Positions 35,694 to 48,559 of a stretch of 64,000 nucleotides of DNA are shown piece by piece (within the stretch, counting starts at the first letter, position 1; each line of letters starts with the position of its first letter). The notes under the pieces are model-generated. The model ran no database searches. It worked only from the letters and a program-made list of their open reading frames with translations, and was not told the origin of the DNA. Source of the DNA: Clusia tigrina. Its lineage: Eukaryota > Arthropoda > Insecta > Diptera > Clusiidae. The stretch covers positions 125,611,821-125,675,820 of the forward strand of contig OV050033.1 of the NCBI GenBank assembly GCA_920105625.2, read 5' to 3'. Made by a program: the position numbers and the translations under genes.

Positions 35694-36225
35694 GCAGAGG
35701 CGTATTCATTGGAGAAATGGGGGGTTCCAACACACTAGAAATGATAATAATTCTAAATTAGATCAAGTCATGAGGTTATTTCTAACAGGATACAAAATTT
35801 CTCTCACGATACTCATACGTAAAGGATATCCTGAAGGAGATCGAAAAACGATCTTGAAAAACTATATTATTTTGGGGCCCCAAATCCTTCAAATATAGTG
35901 TATGGAGGTCCCGAACTCTTAGAAATTTCTATTCTAAATGTTATGCAAAAGAAAATTTTAAATTTTATATAAAAAAAAAATGTATTAATCTTCTAATCTC
36001 TGTAAATCTCGGTAAATCCAACCAGAGGCGTATTCAGTGCTAATTAGGGCCCAACACTAGAAATTATAATAATTCTAAAATGAGAATAGAAACATGCATT
36101 TATTTCTAACAGGATGCACAAATTTCTCCCAGGATACTCAGCCATCAATGATATCCTGAAGGAGTTCCAAGTTTCTTGCAAACAAAAAAAAATTTTGGGG
36201 CCCTAAATTCTTCAATATTCCAATA
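35694..36225. repeat. Two-copy direct repeat, ~325 bp apart
   Basis: AGAGGCGTATTCA begins at 35696 and 36024, and TTTTGGGGCCC near 35870 and 36193. Between them both copies carry ACACTAGAAAT...ATAATAATTCTAAA and TTATTTCTAACAGGAT and GATATCCTGAAGGAG in the same order. Could be a duplicated unknown transposable element fragment; no terminal repeats recognised. Confidence 0.8.
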
Positions 36226-36659
36226 CTGCTTGGAATCTGGAAGAAACCACAAAGAAAAAACATAAAATTTTGAAACCAAAAATAACGACAGAAATATAGA
36301 TAAAATAGGAAAGAAAACGATAGGATACAAATATGAAGGTATGATCTATAGAGTAGTACTAGAAGGAGGAGATGTGATTAAAGGATGAGGAGATGTGAAG
36401 AATTTGATTAAAATACTTAAAGGATAATAAGTATGTAAAGATGAAGAATGAGGTGAAGGATCTGAAGATGAGTGATTAAAAGAACATTTAGTACCAAGGA
36501 AATGTTGGTTAGAATGGTTCGATACCTGATCTTTTACATTTTTCCTTTAGTTCCAAATAGTAATGACATTGAATCGATCCAATACGCTACGAAGCAGATT
36601 GTTGCTTTGGGTTGAAAATATTCTTCTCATTTGTCGACTTTATTTAACGCTTCTTATTT

Positions 36660-37570
36660 AGTTTGTTTCTTCAACTTTCACTTTTTCTTATTCTTCAACT
36701 AGTTCCTGAACTCTTTGTTCTCATTTTTCAAATAGTTCCCCAACTCTTTCTTCACATTATTCAAATAGTTCCTCAACTTTATTTCTCATTTTTGCAAAAG
36801 TTCCTTAACTCGTACTTCCTATTCTTCTACTTGTTCTTCAAACTACTTCTTCTCACTCATCAACTAGTTCCTCAACTCTTTTTTTCTCATTTTTCAATTA
36901 CTTCCTCAACTCTTTCTTCTCATGTTTCAACCAGCTCCGCAACTCTTTCTTCTCATTCTTGAACTAATTCCTCAACTCTTTCTTCTGACTTTTCACATAG
37001 TTCTTCAACTGTTTCTTTGAGCGGTTCCTCAACGCTTGCTTCTCATTTTTCAACTAGTTCTTCAACTCTATCTTATTTATTTCTTTTCTTCAAATTTTAT
37101 TTTTATCTTATTCTTCACCTTCAGTTCCTCAACTCTTTTTTCTCATTCTTCTACTAGTTCCTCAACTCTTTTTTCCGATTCTTTAACTAGTTCCTCAACT
37201 CATTTTTTTTAGCATTCTTCAATTAGTTCCTCAATCTCTCTTCTCAGTCTTAAACTAATTCCTCAATTCTTTCTGCTCCTTTGATCATAATGTTTTTCAT
37301 CTGAATTTTCAACTAGGTCCTCAACTCTTTCATCTCATTCTTCAACTAATTTTCAATTAGTTCCGCAACTCCTTCTTCTCATTCTGCAAACAGCTCCTCC
37401 AACTTCTGCTTCAACTTAATGTTCAACTTTGTTTTCCTAGTTTGTTTTATAGTTTCTTCAACTTATTCTTCACCTTTACACAATTTACATAAACTTTTTC
37501 AAGTTGTTCTTCAAAATCTTTCTCATTTTCTTCTGAAACTTGTTCTGCAACTTGTTCTGTAACTTCGTTC
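36660..37570. repeat. ~33-bp minisatellite (TTCAACTAGTTCCTCAACTCTTTCTTCTCAT)
   Basis: About 25 imperfect copies combining TTCTCATT(C/T)TTCAAC with TAGTTCCTCAACTCT, with unit length 30-40 bp and gradual decay at both ends. Open frames within are repeat artefacts. Confidence 0.85.
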
Positions 37571-37869
37571 TGCAGCCTCGTATGCTGACAATGGAATTAG
37601 ATTATGTATTAAAATGACTCACGTTATCAATTCGATTCAATTGAACAAATCATGCAATATGCCAGCAGCACAGAACGCGGCGCTGAATACAAAAAACAAA
37701 CCACATGATGAATGTTAAAATATTTAAATTTAAATTGTTGTTAAACTCGATCTTAGTTGAAAATATTAATATAATAAATGTGCCTCCTGTGAAGCAAAAA
37801 GTTAAAACCTTCTATTTACATAAACTGAATATAAATGTTGATTTTTTCCTATTTTGTTACAATTCGCTG

Positions 37870-38125
37870 TGTTTGTTTTGCTAAACAAAAACAAAACAAA
37901 AACAAAAAATAAAAGCAAAACAACCAACAAAAAACCATTTAACGAATCAAAAGTTGCTTCTAAAAAAATTATGCCAAAAAATGTGCATTTAAGTTTTGTG
38001 CAAGAATATTTATTAAAGCAACAAAAGAAAAACAAAACAAAAACAAAAGAAAAGCAAAAGCAAAAACAAAACACAAGCAAAAGCAAAGCGAAAACAAAAG
38101 AAAAACAAAAGCAAAAACTTTATTT
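37870..38125. repeat. AAAAACAAAACAAAAGC-rich tract
   Basis: A-rich simple sequence with regular single C or G interruptions. Similar tracts occur at 40497-40530, 41940-42010 and 47957-48035, each near TTATGCAAA or ATTTATTAAA-type words, suggesting a dispersed local family. Confidence 0.6.
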
Positions 38126-38879
38126 ATCAATTAATTTCTAGCTTAAGCGTAAAAAGTAAAAATCAAAGTATTTCTATGAAAAAAGGAAAACAATGAAATT
38201 CTTAAATAATTTGTGATTTGTTGCAAACTAATATAAATAAATGTAAAAGTAAAACTAAAGAAAAAATATCAATTTATAATCAAGCAAAAGTGAGCGTAAA
38301 ACAAGTAAAATCGCGAACGGCGCACCGTACAAAAACTTCCCGACTTGCATTCAGAGCAAATTTGTCGCTTGCTTGACCCTCAAAATTGATTCAAAGTAAA
38401 CCACAAATCAGTTGATTAAATTGTATGATTTTTAAATGAAATAAGAGAATATTTGTCATGATTGACAAACAATTTTCCAAGAGACAGTAAAAAGAGAATA
38501 TGTAAACAAAATTAACAATTTTTCTTTTCTTATTTTTGCACTGAAAACATTTACCCACAACTTTTTCATTTTCCTTGTTTCAGCTAAAAATAAATTAGAA
38601 ATTATAATCAACTTTTTAGGGGTGTTCACCTAAAATAGTTAAACTAAGATTAAGGGGTTAAAAGTGTAAAAAAAAACTAGGAAACAGACCCAAATTTAGT
38701 AGGAATACACTGAAAGAACGTATGATTGACTTAGAACAGGTTTGAAACAATGGATTGGCATCTAAGATTCAGTAAATATTAATAATTCATCCAGATGGTC
38801 CGTTCAAGGTCCATCCAATCATTAAATGCAGCCAGTCACAACACATCGAACACTATACAGTTCATTTCTCCTTACGCTG

Positions 38880-39330
38880 CTTTGGTTTAAGGTCGATACA
38901 CACAAAGAATGATAGCGGTTGGGAATGGAACAATTCGATGGGAACGATGTGATAAGCATGGACCACTCATTAAGCATCAAGCAGAACACACTTCGTCTCT
39001 CCTGCTTTAAGCTGGGCATACACTAAGAAAGTATTAAGCAATACGATTGGGAATGGAACGCCGCAATTGGAACAATGTGATGGGACCGCTGTGATTGGCA
39101 TGAGTCACTCATAAATCATCATACTGTACACACATTATCGCTCCTTTAATGCTTTGCTTGAAGGTCGCCACACACTAAGATAGAAACCAACAAAATAATT
39201 GGGAATGGAACGATGTAATTGGAAGGATTTGCACGGTACGACTTGATAGTCATAAGACAGAATGGAATGCTTTGCCAATATTTCGTTAGTAGAAGTTCCT
39301 TTCTCCTTCTGAACCAATTGAACGAAGAAG
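38880..39330. repeat. ~130-150-bp degenerate tandem repeat
   Basis: GGGAATGGAAC occurs at about 38921, 39048 and 39200. Each copy is preceded by a CACACTAAGA or CACACAAAGA word and followed by GATGTGAT(A/T)(A/G)GCATG and CACTCATTAA words. Three copies. Confidence 0.75.
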
Positions 39331-39539
39331 TCGTATCGTTCGTTTGATTCTTTTCACTGATTCATTCACTAATGCCGAATAATTCACGAACGACATAGCC
39401 ATATATTTATATACCTATATATTCATACAGCTATATATTCATACAGCTATATATTCATATAGATATATATTATATTTGGTCGCAGCTTTATTGTTTTGTG
39501 ATGAGCTCTCTGAAAACTAAGGATGCATTCCCATCATCC

Positions 39540-40150
39540 AAGATACAAGCATAGCGATTCGTTGTTCTAACCCATATGTTTTGCCTGGTTGATTTTCAGA
39601 CTCCCATTAGATACTGAGATGATTGTGATCCAAGAGATTGTGCCTTACGGACTCTCAGGCAGTTCAGCAACAGATTTATAATGATGTCCGAGCCGATTCA
39701 GACTCCCAGCAGATATTGAGGTTATTGTGATACAAGAGATTGTCCAATAAGGACTCTCAGGCAAATCGACCACGGACTTATGATGATATCCGAGGTGATG
39801 TGCCATATGTTTTGCCTGGTTGGTTTTCAGACTCCCATCAGCTACTGAGATGATTGTGATCCAAGAGATTGTGCCACAAGGACTCTCAGGTAGATCGACA
39901 ACAGATTTATAATGATGTCCGAGCCGATTCAGACTCCCATCAGATATTGACGTGATTGCGATACAAGTGATTGTCCAATAAGGACTCTCAGGCAAATCGA
40001 CCACAGACTTATGATGATGTTCGAGGTGATGTGCTGACCCATATGTTTTGCCTGGTTGGTTTTCAGACTCCCATTAGGTACTGAGATGATTGTGATTAAA
40101 AAGATTGTGCCACAAGGACTCTTAGGCAGTTCAGCAACAGATTTATGATG
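39540..40150. repeat. Compound ~233-bp tandem repeat (101 + ~132 bp)
   Basis: ACTCCCA(T/G) begins at 39600, 39701, 39831, 39933 and 40067, giving spacings 101, 130, 102 and 134 bp. The longer interval contains an extra CATATGTTTTGCCTGGTTG segment. Two and a half dimers, about 90% identical. Confidence 0.9.
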
Positions 40151-42830
40151 ATGTGTTTATTTGGTACACAATTAATTGTTTTATTCTGTTCGTGGTGCTG
40201 TGACCTCACGTGACCCCACCTTCGCTCGGTTAAATCCTTTTTCTAGTAGCTCAGTGAATTCGTTGTCTGTTTCAAATATAGTTACCCTTTTACCTCGATT
40301 AATTCGTTACTCTTTATTTAACTTGCTTGTCGTGAACACCCCATATTTTATTTTCTTTTTGTTAGTTTACTTATAAATATGTTAAGAAAAGGTCTTGAGA
40401 CTGTGTGAGTGTGCGGAATAGGGGGGCATAGGTGATTAAGTCTGAAAACTAAGACTAAGAAGAAAGTGAAAGAGGTGATTAAAGTGCTGGGTAAACAAAA
40501 CGAAAAACAAAAACAAAAACAAAACAAAGGTACAATAGAAGAAATAGAAAGAAAAAAATAATTCTACAAAGACTTTTCTTTATTTGCGTTAGATTTGGTG
40601 TAGTTTCGAAACATGTTTGGAAAACGGGAAGTTCTGGAAGAGGGACAGTTCTAGAAACATTATGCAATTGAATCCTTACTTTGGCAGGGAAGAATATGGG
40701 GAAATGTCATTAAGAGTGATTAGTAGAGGGCGAAGTTGATCAAGTAAATGATACACCTAATTATAATAGCAAAATATTTGATGGTGACCATAATTCTAAT
40801 ATTTTAAAAATTGTGTTCATTAGACGTATTGAAACTCTTCGAGCTCATCAGTGGACATTTATGCTTAGACCCCAGGAAGGACATGATTCTATCAATTGTG
40901 AAGCTTGAGGTCTATTAAGCGGTGGTAGCTGTGTGTGGCTTTTTAAGAAATTTCAGGAAATAATAATTAGAAGTGGATTTATTAGGGATGTCAACTCAAA
41001 GGGAAGTATCTGATCTTCGACCGATTGTGTGAGAACATGAATAAGTGGGTGTGAAAAAATGGTGAAAGAGTATTGGGGGAAAACTTCTGAAATGTTCTTC
41101 CTTTACAAATGCACTCTGATACTCGAACATTTGCTTCAGATGTAGATCAATAACTGTCAAGAAGTAGATGTGAGGTATGCCGAAGAACCGCCGAAAAAGG
41201 AGGTCTCCAAGCCTACTTATGTTAGATCAAATTTACTCATAATTTTGAGCCGACTTGCAGATATTATTACATGATCTCTAAAATAGTGTGTGTACCCTAC
41301 AGTCGATAAAAGCATACTTGGTGCGTTCAGTATATCCAACTTCATACTTCCACCTTCTTCCCTACAAGTTGAGATTAAAGAGATTTTGAAGAACATCGAG
41401 ACAAACCTACAAAAATGAGTCGACAGTCCTGTTGCATAGATGACATATACTAAGACCGTTTTTGTGAGAATGACACATAGTAAGACAGTTTTTGAGAGAG
41501 AGTTAGCGAATATGTGAGAGAGAGAAAGAGAGTGCATGAGAGAGACAAAGGGTAAGAGTAGCATTTGCCAACCCACTTGCATTTAATTTATTTCCCAGCT
41601 CCAGCCAAAAATAAAGCAAGATTCAAACTAATTTTTAGGCTTTAGGCTTTCAAGGACTTTTGTGTTTAATTTTCGTCACCAGTACTAAACGTAAATTATA
41701 TTTTTAAATATGTCAATATAATTATCAAACAATATAAATGGCTAAGTTGTAGGCATAGGGCATGGTTATTTTGATAAACAATGATACTAATTGCTATAAG
41801 GTTTTGAATGGAATTCTATGAGAAGACTCTTAAAGGATATTTTATTTTTTTATAATATTTTCATTTCTTCATAGCTTTAGAATAACAAATTGCAAAAGTA
41901 AAACTTATACAAAAATATATTTGAAATATATTAAACAGTCCGTTATACAAAACCAAAGCAAATACGCAAAAACAAAGCAAAAAGAAACAAAACAAAAAAA
42001 AAACCAAAGAAATATGAAAAAGGAAAATGAAGATTTTAAAGTTTCACACATAAATATTATGCAAAGAAAAAGGCAACATAATAAAAACTGCACCAGAAAT
42101 TCGAAAACAAAAAAATTTTCATAAAATTTTAATATTAGTCAACAAAAAAACAGCAGCATACTTTTAGGCTCTAAATCTTAATACATCAAATTAGCAGCTT
42201 CGAAGTTCCTTTCATTTGCTTATTAACATCTTGAAACTCCTTCAAGCTCCTTTTGTGTTCTTCTTATTTATTTTTAAAATTAAACTTTAAATTTAAGCCA
42301 GTCACTTGTTTATTTAGTATTTTATTTAAACTATTTTTGTTTTGTTGTTTAAGAAATTGCAAAATTTTTATCATGAAAATAAACGGAAAACAATGAAAAT
42401 ATGATAAACCCGACAAGTGTTTTTTATAGAGTATACTTTTTGGCGCTAGCACCGGTCTGCGCAAACTTTACCAAGCAAATATGTGATAAATTATTTCAAT
42501 TACAATTAATTTTGCAATATGAAACGAGTGGAAGAGAGCGGGGATTCACAAAGTGACACAAACACATGAAAAATGAGTTGATGAATAATTTTTGAATCTT
42601 TTCTTTTCCAACATAAAAATTATGTTTTTTCATTCTAGTTTTTATATATTTACTTGACATTTATTGACACTTTTACCATTTTTGTTGGCACATAGAAAGA
42701 AAAGTAATTAATTATAATTATTAATTATTGATTATAATTTTTAAATATTAATTATAATTATTAATTATTATTTATAATTATATTATTTTATACTAATTAT
42801 TTTTCTTCATTAAATTTTTTGCTTCGATTG
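40150..42830. other. Non-coding stretch, nothing recognised
   Basis: Short open frames only, none with recognisable domains. Contains two A-rich tracts and, at 42690-42790, a run of TTAATTATAATTATTAATTATT-like (TAATTA) palindromes. Confidence 0.6.
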
Positions 42831-42854
42831 ATAAAATATTTTTTTTAAATTTTT

Positions 42855-43960
42855 TTATTTAGTACTAACATTTCAATGCTAAGAATTCAGTACTATCTTT
42901 TAGTACTATTATATAAGAAATTAATTTCCAGTACTACCATTTTAGTACTAAATTTTCAATGCCAATGATCTAGTACTTCCTTTTTAGTACTATTATATAA
43001 AAAAAAATAATAATTATTTACAGTACTGCCAATCTAGTACTAACATTTCGATGCTACGAATTCAGTACAAACTTTTTAGCACTTTCAAAAAAGAAATAAA
43101 ATATCAGTACTTAAATTTTAGTATCAGAAGATTAGTACTAACATTTCCGAAGTGACACTAAGATTTTAGTACAGACATTATTCTACAAACATTTTAATAC
43201 TATAATTGCATTGCTATCACTTTAGTGCTTTAGTTTTAGTACTACTGTGATCGTGCTGCAGCTTGTATACTGCTATGTTAGTTATTGTGTTTTAGTAATG
43301 GTATTTTAGTACTGCAATTTTAACACTTTCATTTCACTACAAATATTTCTTGTCGTACTATATTTCGCTACTGATATTTTAGTACTATGACAAGCTACTA
43401 ATATTTAAGTACTTTCATATTACTACGATCACGTTAGTGCTGTAATTTTTAATACCATCGCGCTCGTTCTACAGTTTTGATACGTGATTGTGTGTTAGTA
43501 CTGGTGTTTTTAGTACTCCAATCTTAATATTTTCATTTCACTACTGACATTTCAGTGCTAAACTTTTAGTACTATCTTATTAGCTCTTTAGTACGAAATA
43601 TTTAGTAGTAACTTTATATTATTAAATTATTAGTACTAACTTTTAGTATTTAACTATTCTTTGGTATTTAGTACTAAACTCTTACCATTAACTTTGAATA
43701 CTAACTTTTTGGTATTAACTTTTTAGTACCAGCTTTTTGTGATCGATTTTAGTACTAAATTCCTAGTTTTGTTTTTTTGGTATTAACTTAAAGTTACAAC
43801 TTTTTAGTACTACTTTTTAGTATTGACATTTTATTACAGGCATTTCGTACTAATGTATCGGTACCAACTTTTTCGTATTAGCTTATTAGTACCCACGTTT
43901 AGTACCGACTTTTTACTACTACTTTTTAGTACTTTTAGTAGTGATTCAAATTTCTACTGC
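42855..43960. repeat. AGTACT-rich degenerate satellite, copy 1
   Basis: Dozens of TTTTAGTACTA, CAGTACTA or TAGTACTAACATTT words at irregular 15-30-bp spacing over about 1.1 kb. Quality decays towards the edges. No gene. Confidence 0.85.
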
Positions 43961-44989
43961 AACAAAATTTTTCCTTTTTTTAACCAAAACATTTTCGTTA
44001 ATTTCTTTCTGTTAAATTATTAAAATACCGATTAATTTTACAGTACAAAACGAGTTGGAAAGAGATACGATGAAAGATCTACAACATTAAAAAGTTTATA
44101 AAAAACGAATTGAAAACTTATTTCTATAATTTTATATTACATACAAAATTTGTTTGTAAGTTTCCCGTTTAGTATCTTGAAAACTTTCTGTTCTTATTCT
44201 ATTATTTCTTTACACTTGTTTTGCTTGAAATTTTTTACTCTAAAAGCGCCTCAGCATTATTTATTTTCGTTCGAAGCAAAGAATATTACAATTATATTAG
44301 CATCAAACCGAGCACAGAAACTAAAGATAAAAACATATATCGAAATGTTGAGCAACTATTTTTGGTAATGCATTGTTTTTTAAATAATCTTCACGCAGAC
44401 GATAAACTTCTAAAGAAGCAAAAAAGTCCCCGAAGTGTGTCGAGTCAGAAGCAAATCTGCTTCCACACACACAGACGCAATGAAACAAAACAAAATAATA
44501 TATTCTACCTTATATATATAATCATTAATTATATAATAAATGTTATTGAATAAAGGGAGAAGACCATTAAATAGAGCTCTTCAATCCAATTAGCGAGTTT
44601 TAGAAACATAAAACTATTTATTATTGTTATTAGAATGATATAATACAGGTTTATAAACAAACTAATAATGCATTAATCAAAAAATTGTCGTACCGAAAAA
44701 TGTCTAAAACTGCTTTAAGAGAGCAAAGGTAAAAAATGGCAAAAAAGAAATGGCTGTAAAAACACTTTTTAGGTAAAAGAACACGTAAAAAGATAGAAAC
44801 AAAGAGAAAAATGGCTAAAAGTACGGTTTAGTAGAAGAAAGAGAGAAAGAGGACGATATCGATCTATTCTATGAAATGGTGAAAAAACCGATTATATGGA
44901 AACAGGGTGAAGTGAATGAAATGACAGGGAAATAAGGAAGAAAATTAGAACTGAACAAACTGAGGGCCGTATTTCATTATGTATGAAGA

Positions 44990-46490
44990 GATGAACAGAG
45001 AGAGCAAAATAGAGACACAGACAGAGAGAAAATAGAGACAGCAAAAGAGAGAGATCAAAAGAGATAGATCAAAAGAGAGACAGAGAGAGCAAAATAGAGA
45101 GATAAAGAAAAAAGAGAGAGGGGGAGAAACGAGAGATAGAACAAGAGGCAAATAGACACAGACCGAGACAAAATAGAGACAGAAACAGAGAAATATCAAA
45201 AGAGATGGATTAAAAGAGAGACCAAAAGAGAGACAGAGAGATCAAAAGAGAGAGATAAAGAAAAAAGAGAGAGGGGGTCAAACGAGGGATAGAACAAGAG
45301 GCAAATAGAGACAGACAGAGACAAAATAGAGACAGCGTAAGAATAATATCGAAAGAGATGAAGAGAGAGTGAGAGGGAGAGAGAGAGGGAGAGGGAGAGG
45401 GAGAGGGAGAGGGAGAGGGAGAGGGAGAGGGAGAGGGAGAGGGAGAGGGAGAGGGAGAGGGAGAGGGAGAGGGAGAGGGAGAGGGAGAGGGAGAGGGAGA
45501 GGGAGAGGGAGAGGGAGAGGGAGAGGGAGAGGGAGAGGGAGAGGGAGAGGGAGAGGGAGAGGGAGAGGGAGAGGGAGAGGGAGAGGGAGAGGGAGAGGGA
45601 GAGGGAGAGGGAGAGGGAGAGGGAGAGGGAGAGGGAGAGGGAGAGGGAGAGGGAGAGGGAGAGGGAGAGGGAGAGGGAGAGGGAGAGGGAGAGGGAGAGG
45701 GAGAGGGAGAGGGAGAGGGAGAGGGAGAGGGAGAGGGAGAGGGAGAGGGAGAGGGAGAGGGAGAGGGAGAGGGAGAGGGAGAGGGAGAGGGAGAAAAAAG
45801 AGAGAGGAAGAGATTGAACACAAGAGATAGATAGAGATAAAAGAGAGATGGAGATAAAAGAGAGAGATAGAGAAAAAAAGAAATAAAGTAAAAGGCAGAG
45901 AAAGTGTGAGAGAGAGAAAAAGGGAGAAAGAGGGTGGAAAGAGACCAAAATATAAAGATAACAAAAGAGAGAGTGAGAGGGAAAAAGCCAGCGAAAAGGG
46001 AATGAAAGAGCTAAAGAGAAATTGACAGATACTAAGACAGAGAGAGAGAGAGAAAGAGAGTGAGAGAGAGATAAAGAGAGTGAGAGAGAGAAAGAGAGTA
46101 AGAGAGTGAGAGAGAGAGAGAAAGAAAGAAAGAGAGTGAGAGAGAGAAAGAGAGAAATAGAGTGAGAGAGAAACTGAAAAAAAGAGAGATAAAGATTAAA
46201 AAGAGATAGACCAAAAGCGACAGAGAAAAAAGGGAGGAGATGAAGCAAAAGAGAGAGATCAAAAGAGATAGAGCAAAAGACAAAAGAGTGGGAGAGAGGA
46301 AAAGGCGTAAAGATTGGCAGAGAGAGCAAAATGGAACAAAAGAGGGAAGGACAGCAAAAGGGCGTGAGAAAGCAAGAGGCAAAATGAAAGTACGAGAAAA
46401 AGAGAAAGAGACAGACACAGAGACAGAGACAGAGATACATAGTAAGAGACAGAGAAAAACGCAGAGAAAGACACAGAGAAAGTGATTGAG
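44990..46490. repeat. 1.5-kb purine-rich (GA) tract
   Basis: Plus strand is almost pure A/G: GAGAGAGA, AAAGAGAGAGATCAAAAGAG and GACAGAGAGA units of 15-30 bp flanking the perfect hexamer array. The long minus-strand Ser/Leu frames across it are artefacts of the repeat. Confidence 0.9.
45385..45794. repeat. Perfect (GAGGGA)68 hexanucleotide array
   Basis: 410 bp of uninterrupted 6-bp repeat, about 68 copies, without a single mismatch as written. On the plus strand every GGG is separated by AGA. All three frames per strand are open (Gly-Arg, Ser-Pro, Leu-Pro dipeptides etc.), which explains the overlapping open frames here. Confidence 0.97.
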
Positions 46491-46499
46491 GAAGATACA

Positions 46500-47300
46500 G
46501 TGGCATAAAAGATAATAACAGTCAAATAAACCACAAATTTTGCTGCTGAATGATCCAATTCCATCCAATATCGAATCAGTCCTCCAGGTAATTTTCAAAT
46601 AAAGATAATTTCAGTCGAGTGTGAACGTGATCCTTCTATATCCGTATACTCTCCCATCCTCATCATATTCACAAAGGCATTCTTTTACTTACCCATTTGG
46701 ATACTTCATTAAGTCTTTGAAGCGTTCTCCTCCTTTACTTTTGTTCCAAAGATCTTTGCGAATAGTGTTACTGGACACGCCTCATAGTACTTTATAGGGT
46801 TGTGCGCAACTTTCGTAGAAAAAGGTCTAATATAACAGGATAATGAAATGATGTTTTGGTACCACGACTATGGAGATATCGGAACCAAATTTATGGAGTT
46901 GTTAAGATAATGTCGGTGAGAAATGTATTCCGAACAGAAGTTAGTTCCTGAAACTTTAACCTCCATTGTGTTATCTTTATAGGCAATGAACTATAGTGGC
47001 ATTGGAACTAGTTGGACTTATTATGGTCGCAATTGTGAAAAATCTCTCCGAAATAGATCATCATAGTTTCCGGAACTCTACATTCCACTAGTTTCTCTTT
47101 GTCTGCAATAAAGTAATATCCAATATCATATCTTTATATGAATTATATTAACATCGGAACTCTTGTCTTATGATGGTTTTTAAAGCAATTGTGGGAAATG
47201 TCTCCGAAACAGAACACCACAATTTCTGGAACTCTAGACTCCCTTATTTTCTCTTTATCTGCAATGAAGTATTGTGAGATGAAAACTAATTCGACTCGAA
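46500..47300. other. Unique non-coding sequence, nothing recognised
   Basis: Ordinary-complexity DNA between the purine tract and the 35-bp minisatellite. There is an imperfect duplication of TGGAACT(C/T)TA...TTTCTCTTT(A/G)TCTGCAATGAAGTA near 47070-47115 and 47228-47275 (~160 bp apart). No gene support. Confidence 0.5.
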
Positions 47301-47308
47301 GGAAATGT

Positions 47309-47483
47309 CTCAGACATAGATCAGAGTTTCTGGAGCTAAATGTCTCAGACATAGATTAAAGTTTCTAGAACTGAATATCTCAGGTACAGCTCAAAGTTTC
47401 TGGAACTAAATGCCTCAGACACGGATCAAAGTTTCTAGAACAAAATGTCTCAGACTTAGATCAAAGTTTCTGGAAATATATGG
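47309..47483. repeat. 35-bp minisatellite, five copies
   Basis: CTCAGAC or CTCAGGT starts at 47309, 47344, 47379, 47414 and 47449, exactly 35 bp apart. Units share TAGATCAAAGTTTCTGGAAC with a few substitutions. Confidence 0.95.
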
Positions 47484-48559
47484 CACAACTCTACAGTTTA
47501 TCATCCTGGGAGTATTTCAGCAATTTAGATCATCACAGATAAATATATGAAGTATTCAGAAAGTGGCTACAAAATGCCGAATAGACTAGAAACCCCCACA
47601 ATTTTTTACTTAAAAAGTGTTGAAACAATTTGGCAGGCGATATATTAAAAATACTGAATTGCTTAAATTAAATAAAAGAATAACTCATTAAAAAAATACT
47701 TAAAAGAAAAATTATTAACAATTTAAAGTAATGAAAATATTAAGTAAAAGAAATCGTATACCAATAAAACATACTCTCAAAACTTTGTTAATAATTTAAA
47801 AATGTTATCAGCAAAAGCATAAAACAATAATAAGCAAACTATTGCTCGTTCTGCTCTTTTAAACGTTTCCTTGATTATATTCGCGAAATTATTTACAACA
47901 AAAAGTTTTTGGGTTTGCCTTTTATGCATTCGTTTGAAGACTTTTTTCAATTGCCTTACAAAAACAAAACAAAAATCAAAAACAAAACAAAACAAAACAA
48001 AAAACAAAAACAAAAGAGAAAACAAAACAAAAACCATGTTTGTTAAAATTATTTATTAGCTTAATTATTCTAGAGCAGCTTTCATAGAAATTATGCAAAC
48101 AATATAAAAATTAACGGCGTGAAAAATATTTGTTAAAAAATAAACACACAGAAAAACAAAACAAAGCAAATACGTAAGAAGAGAGAAAATCACAAAATAA
48201 TTGGTAAAAGTTTAACAAAAATTTCCGCAAAGAAAGACAGAAAAACAAAAGAAGAAAAATCCAGAACGAATGAACAGAAAAGTAAAGGAAAAAAAATATT
48301 ATCATTAAAGGTAAAAAAAAATTTGAATTTAAAGTAACAAAAAAGATTTAAAAAATTAAATACAAAAAAAGTGGAAAAATATTATACATCTATAAATTTA
48401 ATTATATTACATTATATGAAAATGTCATCAGCTTATCTCAAAATAAATTAAAATAAATATGTGAGTATATAAAAAGAAATTGTGTTGTGTTTTCATTTGA
48501 CTTTAAATGGGTAAAAATTGAGTGAGTGACGTCATTCGTATGCCAAGTGGGGCGTTCTT

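Noticed and set aside
45196..46506. 436-aa minus-strand Ser/Leu frame and plus-strand Gly-Arg frame over the GA tract
   Set aside because: Pure products of the GAGGGA and GAGA repeats; all frames are open there, so openness carries no information.
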